DNA of 18,916 nucleotides from DAIUFH01 sp036844705 (GTDB lineage: Bacteria; Bacillota; Clostridia; Tissierellales; Tissierellaceae), in contig DAIUFH010000041.1 in the NCBI GenBank assembly GCA_036844705.1, positions 1-18,916 on the forward strand, written 5' to 3'. The notes below the pieces were generated by a model that saw only the letters and a list, made by a program, of their open reading frames with translations, had not been told where the DNA came from and made no database searches. This document shows positions 5,814 to 14,909 of the stretch, piece by piece (within the stretch, counting starts at the first letter, position 1; each line of letters opens with the position of its first letter). A program made the position numbers and the translations under genes.

Positions 5814-8632
5814 AATACTCTCTTTAGGAATTGTCCAGTGTATGAATTTTTAACCTTACATATTTCTTCAGGAGTACCAGTGGCAATAACTTTTCCTCCC
5901 TGATCTCCACCTTCAGGACCTAAATCTATAATATAATCAGCTGTTTTGATTACATCTAAATTGTGCTCTATAACTATTACGGTATTGTCTCCTTCTACCA
6001 ATTGATTTAATACCTTCACCAGCTTATGAATATCAGCAGAGTGAAGTCCTGTTGTAGGCTCATCTAATATATATATAGTCTTACCTGTTGATCTTTTAGA
6101 AAGCTCTGTTGCCAGCTTGACCCTTTGCGCTTCCCCTCCTGACAGTTCAGTAGATGGCTGCCCTATTTTAATATAGCCTAAGCCAACATCATATAAGGTT
6201 TCTAGCTTTCTTTTAATTTTGGGAATGTTCTGGAAGAACTCTACTCCTTCTTCCACAGTCATATCTAGAACATCTGAAATTGATTTGCCCTTATATTTAA
6301 CCTGTAAGGTTTCTCGGTTATATCTTTTACCCTTACATACTTCACAAGGAACATAAACATCAGGCAAAAAATGCATCTCTACTTTTAATATACCATCACC
6401 ACTACATGCTTCACATCTTCCACCTTTGACATTGAAGCTAAATCTACCTTTTTGGTATCCCCTCATCTTTGCCTCATTTGTCATTGCAAATAAATCTCTT
6501 ATACTGTCAAATAATCCTGTATAAGTTGCAGGATTAGATCTAGGAGTTCTGCCTATAGGACTTTGATCGATGGCTATTACCTTATCTAAATATTCAAATC
6601 CTTTTATTTCTTTATGCTTTCCCGGTTTTATCTTTGCATGATTCAATTTAGAAGCCGATGCCTTATATATTATTTCATTGACTAAAGAGCTTTTACCTGA
6701 GCCGGATACACCAGTAACACAGGTAAATAGCCCTAATGGGATTTTTACATCTATATTTTTTAAATTATTTTCTTCTGCTCCAATTACCTCAAGCCACTTT
6801 CCATTAGTTGCCTTTCTCTTTTCAGGTATCTCAATTTTCAATCTGCCTGAAAGATAAGCACCTGTTATGGAATTTGGATTATTTTTGATTTCTTCTACTG
6901 TTCCCTGGGCAATAATTTCTCCGCCATGAATACCAGCTCCTGGACCAATATCAACTATATGGTCGGCTTCATACATTGTATCCTCATCATGTTCAACAAC
7001 AATTAAGGTGTTTCCCGCTTCTGTAAGACTCCTTAGGGCTGCTATAAGCTTTTCATTATCTCTCTGATGAAGTCCTATACTAGGTTCATCCAGTACATAT
7101 ACTACCCCTACAAGGCCAGAGCCTATTTGTGTCGCTAATCTGATTCTCTGGGATTCTCCTCCTGATAAAGTCCCTGCCATTCTAGATAAGGTCAAATAAT
7201 CTAGTCCAACATTTTTTAAAAATTTTAATCTTTCATTTATTTCCTTAAGAACTTGTTCGCCAATAATCCTCTGTTTTTCTGTCAACTTTAAATTATTGAA
7301 GAATTCAATTGAATTTGTCACAGATAGGTCAGTCACCTCGGAAATATTTAGTCCATTTATCTTTACAGACAATACTTCCTCTTTCAATCTCTTTCCATGA
7401 CAATGTGGACATGGACTTTCTACCATATATTCCTCTATTTTTTCCTTCATATAGTCAGAGTTTGTCCCCATATATCTCCTTTGCAGATTTGGTATGATTC
7501 CTTCAAATCTCCCATTGAATGCTCGCATACCTTCATCATCAAAATGGCTGTTGAATTCAAACTTGATACTATCCTTAGTACCATATAACAATTCTTCCAT
7601 AAACTTCTTTGGTGCTTCCTTTATAGGTTTATCCATACTAAAATTATTTTTTTCAGCTACGGTTTTAATCATCTGAAAGTAGTATGTTGTTTCTTTTGCA
7701 TTGCTATATGGTGCTATAGCTCCTTCATTGATACTAAGTTCTTTGTTAGGAATTATTAAGTCTGGTTCAATTTCTTTATGAGAGCCTAAGCCGTTACAAG
7801 TTGGACATGCACCAAATGGACTATTGAATGAAAATGCTCTCGGAGACAGTTCTTCGATAGCTATATTATGATCGGGACAGGCCAGCTTAGAGCTAAACAT
7901 TTTTCTATTTCCATCCATCAAATCAACTATAACTAATCCATCCCCAAGCTTTAACGCTGTTTCCAAAGATTCAGCAAGTCTTCCTTCAATTCCTTCTTTA
8001 ACAATTATCCTGTCTACTACAATTTCTATAGTATGTTTCTTTGTCTTTTCTAATTTAATCTCTTCTGATAATTCGTGTAATTCGTTATCTATAACTACTC
8101 TTACAAACCCTTCTTTTTTAACCTGCCCAAGAACTTTTGTATGCTCTCCTTTTTTTCCTCTAATGATTGGTGCTAAAACTTGCATTTTTGTTCTTTCAGG
8201 TAGTTCCATTATCTTATCTACCATTTGCTCGACAGTCTGACTTGTAATTTCTCTGCCACACTTAGGACAATATGGAGTTCCGATATTCGCAAATAAAAGT
8301 CTTAAATAGTCATAGATTTCTGTAACTGTACCAACAGTTGATCTTGGATTTTTGGATGTGGTCTTTTGGTCAATTGCAATAGAAGGTGAAAGCCCTTCTA
8401 TATATTCCACATCAGGTTTATCCATTTGACCTAAAAATTGTCTTGCATAACTGGATAAAGATTCAACATATCTTCTTTGTCCTTCTGCATATATTGTATC
8501 GAAGGCTAAGGATGATTTACCTGAACCACTAAGACCAGTAAATACTATAAATTTATTTCTTGGTAGTTCTAGACTCACATTTTTTAGGTTATTCACCTTA
8601 GCCCCCCGGATAATAATTTTATCTTTTGTCAT
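5789..8632 (-). CDS. uvrA: Excinuclease ABC subunit A
   Basis: UvrA is the dimeric ATPase that finds DNA lesions and loads UvrB. The 947 residues contain two ABC modules: Walker A GLSGSGKSS at 33-41, the first zinc finger with CPKC near 120, LSGGESQR with VLDEPSIGLHQRD for module one, then GVSGSGKSS, the C-terminal zinc finger (CEAC...CEVCKGKR), LSGGEAQRVKLA and ILDEPTTGLH for module two. All catalytic motifs are intact. The ATG follows GAGGTG that overlaps the uvrB stop, 10 bp away, so the pair is an operon with likely coupled translation. The natural end appears to be near FLKRVL; the last seven residues (DSSSSRV) and the stop codon come from a hairpin repeat. Confidence 0.98.
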   Translation of the reverse strand: MTKDKIIIRGAKVNNLKNVSLELPRNKFIVFTGLSGSGKSSLAFDTIYAEGQRRYVESLSSYARQFLGQMDKPDVEYIEGLSPSIAIDQKTTSKNPRSTVGTVTEIYDYLRLLFANIGTPYCPKCGREITSQTVEQMVDKIMELPERTKMQVLAPIIRGKKGEHTKVLGQVKKEGFVRVVIDNELHELSEEIKLEKTKKHTIEIVVDRIIVKEGIEGRLAESLETALKLGDGLVIVDLMDGNRKMFSSKLACPDHNIAIEELSPRAFSFNSPFGACPTCNGLGSHKEIEPDLIIPNKELSINEGAIAPYSNAKETTYYFQMIKTVAEKNNFSMDKPIKEAPKKFMEELLYGTKDSIKFEFNSHFDDEGMRAFNGRFEGIIPNLQRRYMGTNSDYMKEKIEEYMVESPCPHCHGKRLKEEVLSVKINGLNISEVTDLSVTNSIEFFNNLKLTEKQRIIGEQVLKEINERLKFLKNVGLDYLTLSRMAGTLSGGESQRIRLATQIGSGLVGVVYVLDEPSIGLHQRDNEKLIAALRSLTEAGNTLIVVEHDEDTMYEADHIVDIGPGAGIHGGEIIAQGTVEEIKNNPNSITGAYLSGRLKIEIPEKRKATNGKWLEVIGAEENNLKNIDVKIPLGLFTCVTGVSGSGKSSLVNEIIYKASASKLNHAKIKPGKHKEIKGFEYLDKVIAIDQSPIGRTPRSNPATYTGLFDSIRDLFAMTNEAKMRGYQKGRFSFNVKGGRCEACSGDGILKVEMHFLPDVYVPCEVCKGKRYNRETLQVKYKGKSISDVLDMTVEEGVEFFQNIPKIKRKLETLYDVGLGYIKIGQPSTELSGGEAQRVKLATELSKRSTGKTIYILDEPTTGLHSADIHKLVKVLNQLVEGDNTVIVIEHNLDVIKTADYIIDLGPEGGDQGGKVIATGTPEEICKVKNSYTGQFLKRVLDSSSSRV

Positions 8633-8642
8633 TATTTACACC

Positions 8643-10610
8643 TCAATGTTTTATCATCTTCTTTAACTCTAACATTTTATCCCTTAGTTCAGCAGCTTTT
8701 TCAAAGTTTAGCTCTTCTGCTGCCTTAAGCATAGCAGATTCAAGACCTGTAATCATTACTTCAACCTCTTCATTGCTAAAGGTTTCATCATATTTTACTT
8801 CTTCCTCTGCCACAATAGTTGCCTCAATAATATCCCTTACACCCTTAACAATAGATTTAGGGATTATATTATTGTCTATATTGTACTTATTTTGAATCTC
8901 TCTTCTTCTATTTGTTTCATATATTGCCTTTTCCATAGATTTTGTAATATTATCTGCATACATTACAACTTTTCCATCTACGTTTCTCGCAGCTCTTCCT
9001 ATGGTCTGTACCAAGGAAGTCTCACTTCTTAAAAATCCTTCCTTGTCGGCATCAAGTATTGCCACTAGAGATACTTCCGGCAAATCCAAACCTTCACGTA
9101 AAAGATTGATTCCAACCAAGACATCATATTTTCCTAGCCTTAAGTCTCTTATAATCTCCATACGCTCTATTGTATCAACATCAGAGTGCAGATAGGTAAC
9201 TTTTATTCCAATTTCTTTGAAGTAATTAGTCAAATCCTCAGCCATCTTCTTTGTCAAAGTAGTCACCAGAACTCTTTCCTGTTTATCTACTGTTTTATTT
9301 ATTTCAGTGACCAAATCATCTATCTGATGGGTTGTAGGTCTTACTTCAATAACCGGATCCAATAGCCCTGTAGGTCTGATAATCTGCTCAACGGTATTTT
9401 GAGTGTGCTCATTCTCATAAGGACCAGGTGTAGCAGATACATAAACTATCTGGTTTACCATTTTTTCAAATTCTCTAAATTTTAATGGTCTATTGTCAAG
9501 AGCTGATGGCAATCTGAAACCATATTCAACTAGATTAGTTTTTCTGGATTTATCTCCCTCATACATTCCTCTAATTTGTGGTATAGTCACATGGGATTCA
9601 TCAACTATAATCAAAAAATCATCAGGGAAGTAATCTATCAATGTATAAGGTCTGCTGCCAGCAGGTCTTTGACTCAAATGCCTAGAATAATTTTCTATTC
9701 CTGAGCAAAATCCCATTTCGCTTAACATCTCTATATCATAACGGGTTCGTTGCTCAATTCTCTGTGCTTCCAACAACTTCTCCTGATCTTTGAACTCCTT
9801 TACCCTATCATTTAACTCAATTTCAATTGTTTCTATAGCTTTATTCACTTTATCTTCAGTAGTTGCAAAGTGGGAAGCCGGAAAAATCCATACATGGTTT
9901 CTATAACCAATGATTTCACCTGTCAAATGGTTAACTTCAACCAACTTATCTATTTCATCACCAAAAAACTCAACTCTTATGGTATTTTCACTTGATGCCG
10001 CAGGAAATATCTCCAATACATCTCCTCTTACTCTGAAGGTCCCCCTAACGAAATTGATATCATTACGCATATATTGTATATCTATAAGCTTCCTCATTAC
10101 TTCATCTCTATCCTTAATCATACCAGGACGTAGTGACAAAGTAAGATTTTCATAATCTATAGGGTCTCCTAAGCCATATATACATGAAACAGATGCAACG
10201 ATGATTACATCTCTTCTTTCAAAAAGTGACGCTGTTGCAGAGTGCCTAAGCTTATCTATTTCATCGTTAATGGAACTATCCTTCTCAATATAAGTATCAG
10301 TTTGAGGCACATATGCCTCTGGCTGATAATAATCATAATAGCTCACAAAGTATTCTACTGCATTGTTTGGAAAAAATTCTTTAAACTCACTAGCCAATTG
10401 ATATGCAAGTGTTTTATTGTGAGCTATTACCAAAGTTGGTTTCTGCACTCTTTCGATAATATTTGCCATGGTAAAGGTCTTACCAGAACCCGTTACTCCT
10501 AAAAGCGTCTGGTGCTTAAGATTCTTATTTAGTCCCTCTACCAATTTTTCTATAGCCTCTGGCTGATCTCCTGTAGGTTTATAGCTTGATTCTATTTTAA
10601 ACTCGTTCAT
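8643..10610 (-). CDS. uvrB: Excinuclease ABC subunit B
   Basis: UvrB is the damage-verifying helicase-like subunit that UvrA loads and that recruits UvrC. The 655 residues show Walker A GVTGSGKT (38-45), the beta-hairpin region YYDYYQPEAYVPQTDTYIEK (about 92-111) that inserts between DNA strands, a DESH Walker B, helicase motifs V-VI (GINLLREGLDLPE, QTIGRAARN), and a C-terminal UVR motif (about 618-652) for UvrC contact. Length is normal. The ATG is preceded by GGAAGGTG. It is the first gene of the uvrB-uvrA operon, under a strong promoter with a LexA-type box just upstream of the coding region. No uvrC is in the window. Confidence 0.98.
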   Translation of the reverse strand: MNEFKIESSYKPTGDQPEAIEKLVEGLNKNLKHQTLLGVTGSGKTFTMANIIERVQKPTLVIAHNKTLAYQLASEFKEFFPNNAVEYFVSYYDYYQPEAYVPQTDTYIEKDSSINDEIDKLRHSATASLFERRDVIIVASVSCIYGLGDPIDYENLTLSLRPGMIKDRDEVMRKLIDIQYMRNDINFVRGTFRVRGDVLEIFPAASSENTIRVEFFGDEIDKLVEVNHLTGEIIGYRNHVWIFPASHFATTEDKVNKAIETIEIELNDRVKEFKDQEKLLEAQRIEQRTRYDIEMLSEMGFCSGIENYSRHLSQRPAGSRPYTLIDYFPDDFLIIVDESHVTIPQIRGMYEGDKSRKTNLVEYGFRLPSALDNRPLKFREFEKMVNQIVYVSATPGPYENEHTQNTVEQIIRPTGLLDPVIEVRPTTHQIDDLVTEINKTVDKQERVLVTTLTKKMAEDLTNYFKEIGIKVTYLHSDVDTIERMEIIRDLRLGKYDVLVGINLLREGLDLPEVSLVAILDADKEGFLRSETSLVQTIGRAARNVDGKVVMYADNITKSMEKAIYETNRRREIQNKYNIDNNIIPKSIVKGVRDIIEATIVAEEEVKYDETFSNEEVEVMITGLESAMLKAAEELNFEKAAELRDKMLELKKMIKH

Positions 10611-10627
10611 TATTTATCACCTTCCAT

Positions 10628-10639
10628 GAACATTTGTTC
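10628..10639. promoter_or_regulatory. LexA (DinR) SOS box upstream of uvrB
   Basis: GAACATTTGTTC matches the Gram-positive LexA consensus GAACnnnnGTTC exactly, within a slightly longer palindrome TGAACATTTGTTCA. It lies at the expected transcription start of uvrB, 18 bp before the ATG, so LexA bound here should block the promoter until DNA damage. Confidence 0.85.
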
Positions 10640-10646
10640 ATTAACT

Positions 10647-10674
10647 ATTATATAATATTCTGCATTATTGTCAA
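10647..10674 (-). promoter_or_regulatory. uvrBA promoter
   Basis: A perfect TTGACA (10669-10674) and a perfect TATAAT (10647-10652) are separated by 16 bp on the minus strand. The SOS box follows 7 bp downstream of the -10. Confidence 0.85.
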
Positions 10675-10693
10675 AACTAATATTGATGAAATT

Positions 10694-10699
10694 TATAAT
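10694..10699 (+). promoter_or_regulatory. Possible -10 box of the lipoprotein gene
   Basis: TATAAT stands 36 bp before the ATG. The hexamer 17 bp upstream (TCAAAA) is a poor -35, and TTGTCA (10668-10673) is 20 bp away, so the promoter is weak or depends on an activator. Confidence 0.4.
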
Positions 10700-10735
10700 A
10701 TATTGTAAAATTAAGAGAAGGAGGCGAAAACTCTT

Positions 10736-12328
10736 ATGAAGCATATTTTATCAATAATCCTAATTTTATTTGTAGCAATTTCTCTAGTAGGATGCAAAAT
10801 AGATGACTTACCTTTCTTAAATAGAGATACCCAAGTATCAGTTGAAGATACAGAATTAAAATATAAAATTGATAAAGTTATCTTATCAAAAGGGTATCAG
10901 GCTATTAAGCCATCTGTTGAGGTAGTTAAAAAAAACAATGATGTGAAGCTCCTAGTCTCCGTTGGGCTTATAGAAACTTCAGGCGTTAAGGTCGATCAAA
11001 TTGTAAAAAAGGGAAATATAATCAATATTCATGTATTGAATGAATTAGAAGAGGACAATGTTCAACTAGCTATTCCGCAAATATTCATAGAATTAGTTAA
11101 TGCAAAGGCAATTAATCTAGACGATATTAAATTTAACATAATAAATGATAACTTTAGTACAATAGGAATCAAACTTTGCGTAAATGATGTCATCAATAAG
11201 GTAAAGTCTGATTTTAATGTCACTGCAAATACATTGCCAGATGTAAATTTATCTAATATCAATGAAAGATATATATGGAATATTACCTACAACAGTATTT
11301 TCGACAAGGATAATTACGAAGCTCCACTTGTAAATCTATCCGTAGATATAGATGCAAACAGCGGTGAAGTACTGAAATCTGCCAAGAGGCTTATATCATC
11401 CTATATTGATGAGGGTCAAATATTGGATTATATAATGGATAACTTTTTATTGTATAGGAAAAATGAGATAGATGCAAATACTGCCTTAGAATACGAAAGC
11501 CTATGGTGCTATGATATAAAGAAAAATGAAAGTTCCAATATTTATCGTACCAATTCTCATATTCTATCAGCTAGCTTTAGCCCTGATTACAAACAGGTAT
11601 CCCTAATTGAAAACAATGGTACTATGTCAGAGCTATTTATTATTAGAAGGTATGAAAAAAAAGCTTACAAGATAATCTTTGACGAAGGGATCATACCATC
11701 ACTAGTACGTTGGCATGATAAGGACAATATTTATTTATTAGATTATGATGACAATATAACTAATTTATTTAATTACAATATTGTAAACGACAAAATTGAA
11801 AAAATTAATTCATTTAAGCAACATTTTATAGATTTAAGAGTCAATAAAGATTTCATAATTCTAGTAGAAAAGAATGAAAACAATGTAAATAACAATATAT
11901 ATTATACTGATGATTTTAGAAACCTTCGTATGATTGATTCAGGTTTATCTCCTAGGATTATCAGCAACAATAAAATCGCATATTCGAAGACAAATGAGAA
12001 GGATGATAGAAATATTCTCCATATATTTAATTTAGATAAATTTAAAGAATATGATATCATAGATAAAAATATAGCATCAATATTCGCTATTTCTGAAAAT
12101 GAATTATTGGTTCTGGAAAAAAACCAAGGTAATAACAATTATACAATTCATGAATACAGTATTGATAATAAGGTTTTAAAATCATTGACAAATGTGAACA
12201 GTCATACCATATTCTACAATAAGGAAAAGAATCTTATCTATGTGGATTTGATTGCACCATTTGAAACCGATAAAAAAGAATTCATCTATTCTGTTGATTT
12301 ATCGAAACTGGCTAGTACATTACCCTAG
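10736..12328 (+). CDS. Lipoprotein of unknown function, possible beta-propeller C-terminal half
   Basis: The 530-residue protein has a lipoprotein signal peptide ending in LVGC (Cys20), so it should be anchored on the outer face of the membrane. Residues 30-220 are an N-terminal region with a lysine- and valine-rich beta pattern (possible GerMN- or PepSY-like fold, not certain). From about 260 to the end, repeated strands such as SASFSPDYKQVSLIENN and LVRWHDKDNIYLLDY resemble TolB/WD40-type propeller blades. I recognise no catalytic motif. The ATG follows AGAAGGAGG with an 11-base spacer. It is divergent from uvrB with 125 bp between starts and ends 17 bp inside the convergent PDZ-protein gene. 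A -10 TATAAT at 10694-10699 lacks a good -35. Confidence 0.8.
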   Translation: MKHILSIILILFVAISLVGCKIDDLPFLNRDTQVSVEDTELKYKIDKVILSKGYQAIKPSVEVVKKNNDVKLLVSVGLIETSGVKVDQIVKKGNIINIHVLNELEEDNVQLAIPQIFIELVNAKAINLDDIKFNIINDNFSTIGIKLCVNDVINKVKSDFNVTANTLPDVNLSNINERYIWNITYNSIFDKDNYEAPLVNLSVDIDANSGEVLKSAKRLISSYIDEGQILDYIMDNFLLYRKNEIDANTALEYESLWCYDIKKNESSNIYRTNSHILSASFSPDYKQVSLIENNGTMSELFIIRRYEKKAYKIIFDEGIIPSLVRWHDKDNIYLLDYDDNITNLFNYNIVNDKIEKINSFKQHFIDLRVNKDFIILVEKNENNVNNNIYYTDDFRNLRMIDSGLSPRIISNNKIAYSKTNEKDDRNILHIFNLDKFKEYDIIDKNIASIFAISENELLVLEKNQGNNNYTIHEYSIDNKVLKSLTNVNSHTIFYNKEKNLIYVDLIAPFETDKKEFIYSVDLSKLASTLP

Positions 12329-13364
12329 GAACTATTGAAACTCCTAGGGTTTTTTTATTACCTCTATAGTTTTTGGTAGTAAGCCCTTTCTTACGATTAA
12401 AATAATGAATTTTCAATATAGAGTTATCTAGGCTTTCTATTTCTGCAATATCTTTTTCGTCCTTTATAATCGCTTCATTTATGCTCAATATGACATCTCC
12501 TGTTTCAATTCCTATATCCTTTGCTATCCCATTTTTAGCTACTTCCATTACCCTAACACCATTTAAAGTAGTAGTAAATACTGGGCTCTTCTTTTTTTCC
12601 ATTATTTCATTTGAGCTTAGAATGAATTCATGCCCTATCAACGCAAATATTGGTGGAATTAATGGATTTATATTAGCCTTAGTCAAAGACAATAAAATAA
12701 AACTATAGGCAAGCAACACAATGCTTGTAATGATAGTTTTACGTCTTGGATACGAAGTTGTAAAATCCCCATAAGCAAGTATAGCCATAAGCGTCATTGG
12801 CTTTATTAATCCATCACCAACAAATATAACAAACGGTATTGGCCAAAATCTGTTGATATTAAATCCTCCTACATATTCTCCTTTATGTTCATAGAAAACT
12901 GGAATTTTTCCTTTATATCCATTTAAAAATATCAATAAGCTTTCCACAATATGAAGTGTAGCTACTACGAGCATTATATCTTTGGTTTCTATTTTAGGAA
13001 AATTAAAGACTAAACTAAATAAGGATAAAATACTCCCCCCATAAGCAAAACACATAAATCTCGGGTTTATAAGGGACAATACTATTGCAGTAGTCAATAT
13101 GTACATAAAATCCTTGGGTACGATAACGACTTCAAGATAAATAAAGGCTATGGTGGACAAAAAACCTCCAAATATACCATATAGACTGGAGTTGATTGCT
13201 TTAGAAAGTGCAGATTTTTTATTAATTGAAAGCCCGTAGTCAGACTTATTGAGATTATAATACTGATATATGATAATAAGAAAAATTGCAATAAAAAAAG
13301 GTGATACTAAGGTATTTACAATATCAATTAATGTAAAATACATAATTAGATATAACCCGTTCAC
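12312..13364 (-). CDS. Polytopic membrane protein with C-terminal PDZ domain, MinJ-like
   Basis: The 350-residue protein has about seven or eight hydrophobic spans (roughly residues 15-240) followed by a PDZ domain (about 255-320; VFTTTLNGVRVMEV, GIETGDVILSINEAII). Membrane spans plus a terminal PDZ is the layout of Bacillus MinJ, which links DivIVA to MinD at the division site, and minJ also lies near ctpB, ftsEX and uvrBA there. I therefore infer a MinJ-type role, without claiming orthology. The start is GTG (13362-13364) behind GAGGTG with a 7-base spacer. It is 23 bp after the protease gene, so the two form an operon. The last dozen codons (TLGVSIVPRVMY) are made of the opposite strand's terminator, and the gene overlaps the convergent lipoprotein gene by 17 bp. 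Confidence 0.8.
   Translation of the reverse strand: MNGLYLIMYFTLIDIVNTLVSPFFIAIFLIIIYQYYNLNKSDYGLSINKKSALSKAINSSLYGIFGGFLSTIAFIYLEVVIVPKDFMYILTTAIVLSLINPRFMCFAYGGSILSLFSLVFNFPKIETKDIMLVVATLHIVESLLIFLNGYKGKIPVFYEHKGEYVGGFNINRFWPIPFVIFVGDGLIKPMTLMAILAYGDFTTSYPRRKTIITSIVLLAYSFILLSLTKANINPLIPPIFALIGHEFILSSNEIMEKKKSPVFTTTLNGVRVMEVAKNGIAKDIGIETGDVILSINEAIIKDEKDIAEIESLDNSILKIHYFNRKKGLTTKNYRGNKKTLGVSIVPRVMY
12323..12356 (+). terminator. Terminator of the lipoprotein gene, lying inside the convergent PDZ gene
   Basis: CCCTAGGA (12323-12330) pairs with TCCTAGGG (12342-12349), an 8-bp stem with an 11-base loop, followed by seven Ts. The stop codon of the lipoprotein gene lies in the left arm. Confidence 0.85.
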
Positions 13365-13387
13365 ACCTATTCACCTCTTAATTAATG

Positions 13388-14608
13388 TTATATTTTACTT
13401 CTCAATACCTCAATCGCCTTTTGCAGCTGATTGTCTTCCTTAAGGAATTCCAACCCAATGTTCTCAACATCTTCATTTAACTCTACTACAATATCGGGTG
13501 CTATACCAATACCATGAATATTGGTGCCATTAGGAGTAAAATATTCAGATACTGTCAATTTTATTCCTGAACCATCGGTTAAATCCCTAATCCTTTGAAC
13601 GATTCCTTTACCAAATGTAGTAGTTCCTATTAGTTCTCCACGATTATGATCTTTTATAGCTCCGGCTAATATCTCAGATGCACTTGCACTTCCTTCGTTG
13701 ACTAACATAACCAAAGGCAGAGTATTTTGTTTCTTATTTGACTTCAGATATTCTCTTTCACCATCTTTAGTTTGTGTATATACAATATCTCCTTCTCCTA
13801 ATAACTCATCAGCTATATCTGCGCATATATTCAGTAACCCTCCAGGGTTATTTCTTACATCAAGTATCAATCCTTTAACATTTGCCTTCTCTAGTGAAGT
13901 TAAATGCTTTTTAAAATCCTCGTAGGTGATTTCATCAAATGACGTTATTTTTATATAGCCCATGTCATTGTCAATTATTCCAGACTTCACCGTTACAAGT
14001 CTAATTTCCTCTCTGACAATATCAAGATCAATAGTCTTATTATTATTGTCTTTATCCTTTCTCATCAATGTTATATTGACAGTAGATTTTGGTTTTCCCT
14101 TCATTACCTTAACTGCCTGATCCATGTTCTCAGCATAAAATTCAACACCATCAACCTTTATGATTTTGTCTCCAGTTTTAATACCTGCTCTTTCACCAGG
14201 CGTATCTTCAATTGGAGAAACTACGGTAATCAAATTGTCATCACCAGGTGTCACTATGACCCCTATTCCCCCATATATTCCTGCTGTTTGATCTGTAAAG
14301 CTGGCAAATTCATCGGCTGTCATATAGACCGAATATGGATCATCCAAAGCCTGAACCATACCCTTTATAATTCCTTCTGATAATGCATCATTATCAACAT
14401 CTCTAAGATAATTTTTGTTTACATAATCTCTAATGCTCATCGCCTTTGAGAATTCATCATTAACACTCATTAGATATTGATACTCTCCTTTAGGAATAAC
14501 TACTTTATCATTAAACCTTAAAGTCATTAAATTAGTTAGGCTAAAAGTAAATATATTCGTAACTAATAGCAATATAATCACAATGATTATATTTCGTTTC
14601 TTTGACAT
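13388..14608 (-). CDS. ctpB: S41-family carboxy-terminal processing protease
   Basis: The 406-residue enzyme carries an N-terminal membrane anchor (about residues 6-30), a helical segment, a PDZ domain (about 95-185; GIGVIV, GIKTGDKIIKVDG) and the S41 catalytic domain. The Ser/Lys dyad is visible as NEGSASASE and TTFGKGIVQ. Such enzymes cut substrates from the C-terminus on the outer face of the membrane; in Bacillus CtpB acts on SpoIVFA in the sporulation signal. Whether this one does so cannot be told. The start is ATG (14606-14608). A GTG nine bases upstream is the end of the ribosome site GAGGTG, not a start. It has its own extended -10 promoter and leads into the PDZ membrane gene. Confidence 0.93.
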   Translation of the reverse strand: MSKKRNIIIVIILLLVTNIFTFSLTNLMTLRFNDKVVIPKGEYQYLMSVNDEFSKAMSIRDYVNKNYLRDVDNDALSEGIIKGMVQALDDPYSVYMTADEFASFTDQTAGIYGGIGVIVTPGDDNLITVVSPIEDTPGERAGIKTGDKIIKVDGVEFYAENMDQAVKVMKGKPKSTVNITLMRKDKDNNNKTIDLDIVREEIRLVTVKSGIIDNDMGYIKITSFDEITYEDFKKHLTSLEKANVKGLILDVRNNPGGLLNICADIADELLGEGDIVYTQTKDGEREYLKSNKKQNTLPLVMLVNEGSASASEILAGAIKDHNRGELIGTTTFGKGIVQRIRDLTDGSGIKLTVSEYFTPNGTNIHGIGIAPDIVVELNEDVENIGLEFLKEDNQLQKAIEVLRSKI

Positions 14609-14662
14609 ATGCTTCACCTCGATAGTTTGGTTATGAGACTATTTTATTAGCCCAATGTTTCT

Positions 14663-14671
14663 ATTATACCA
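14663..14671 (-). promoter_or_regulatory. Extended -10 promoter of the ctpB-type gene
   Basis: The minus strand reads TGGTATAAT (14663-14671), an extended -10 element, with only a weak TTTAAA about 16 bp upstream. It gives a leader of roughly 50 bases. Confidence 0.6.
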
Positions 14672-14736
14672 CTTTTATGGAATATTTAAATAAATGAAAT
14701 AAAATTCATTGGTAAAAAGTTGCTATTTATCGCTTA

Positions 14737-14870
14737 TCTAAACCCGAGATGCTTCGCTACCGCACGGCATGAAATATACTATACTGCCATTATACACATA
14801 GTGAAAAATCCTAGGTTTTAATTGTGCATTGTAAACTGTGAATTGTGAATTTCTCCTGTCATTCTGAAGA
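14737..14870. repeat. Mosaic of fragments related to the MITE family
   Basis: TCTAAACCCGAGATGCTTCG (14737-14756) matches the MITE at 537-556 in 18 of 20 bases. ACTGTGAAT (14835-14843) matches the start of the MITE's right end, and TCATTCTGAA (14859-14868) its interior. The order differs from the MITE, and no clean inverted ends or target duplication are seen, so this looks like an old or rearranged copy. Confidence 0.5.
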
Positions 14871-14880
14871 TGGATAGCAT

Positions 14881-14909
14881 AAAAAAAAGGGGGATTGTTG
14901 ATTCCCCTT
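14881..14909 (-). terminator. Terminator of the ftsE-ftsX-M23 hydrolase operon
   Basis: On the minus strand AAGGGGAAT and ATCCCCCTT pair around a 5-base loop with one mismatch, followed by a run of eight Ts. The left arm overlaps the stop codon of the hydrolase gene. Confidence 0.8.

Noticed and set aside
5613..5903. 96-codon plus-strand frame
   Set aside because: It is antisense to the AEC gene start and the uvrA end, crosses the repeat and has no ribosome site.
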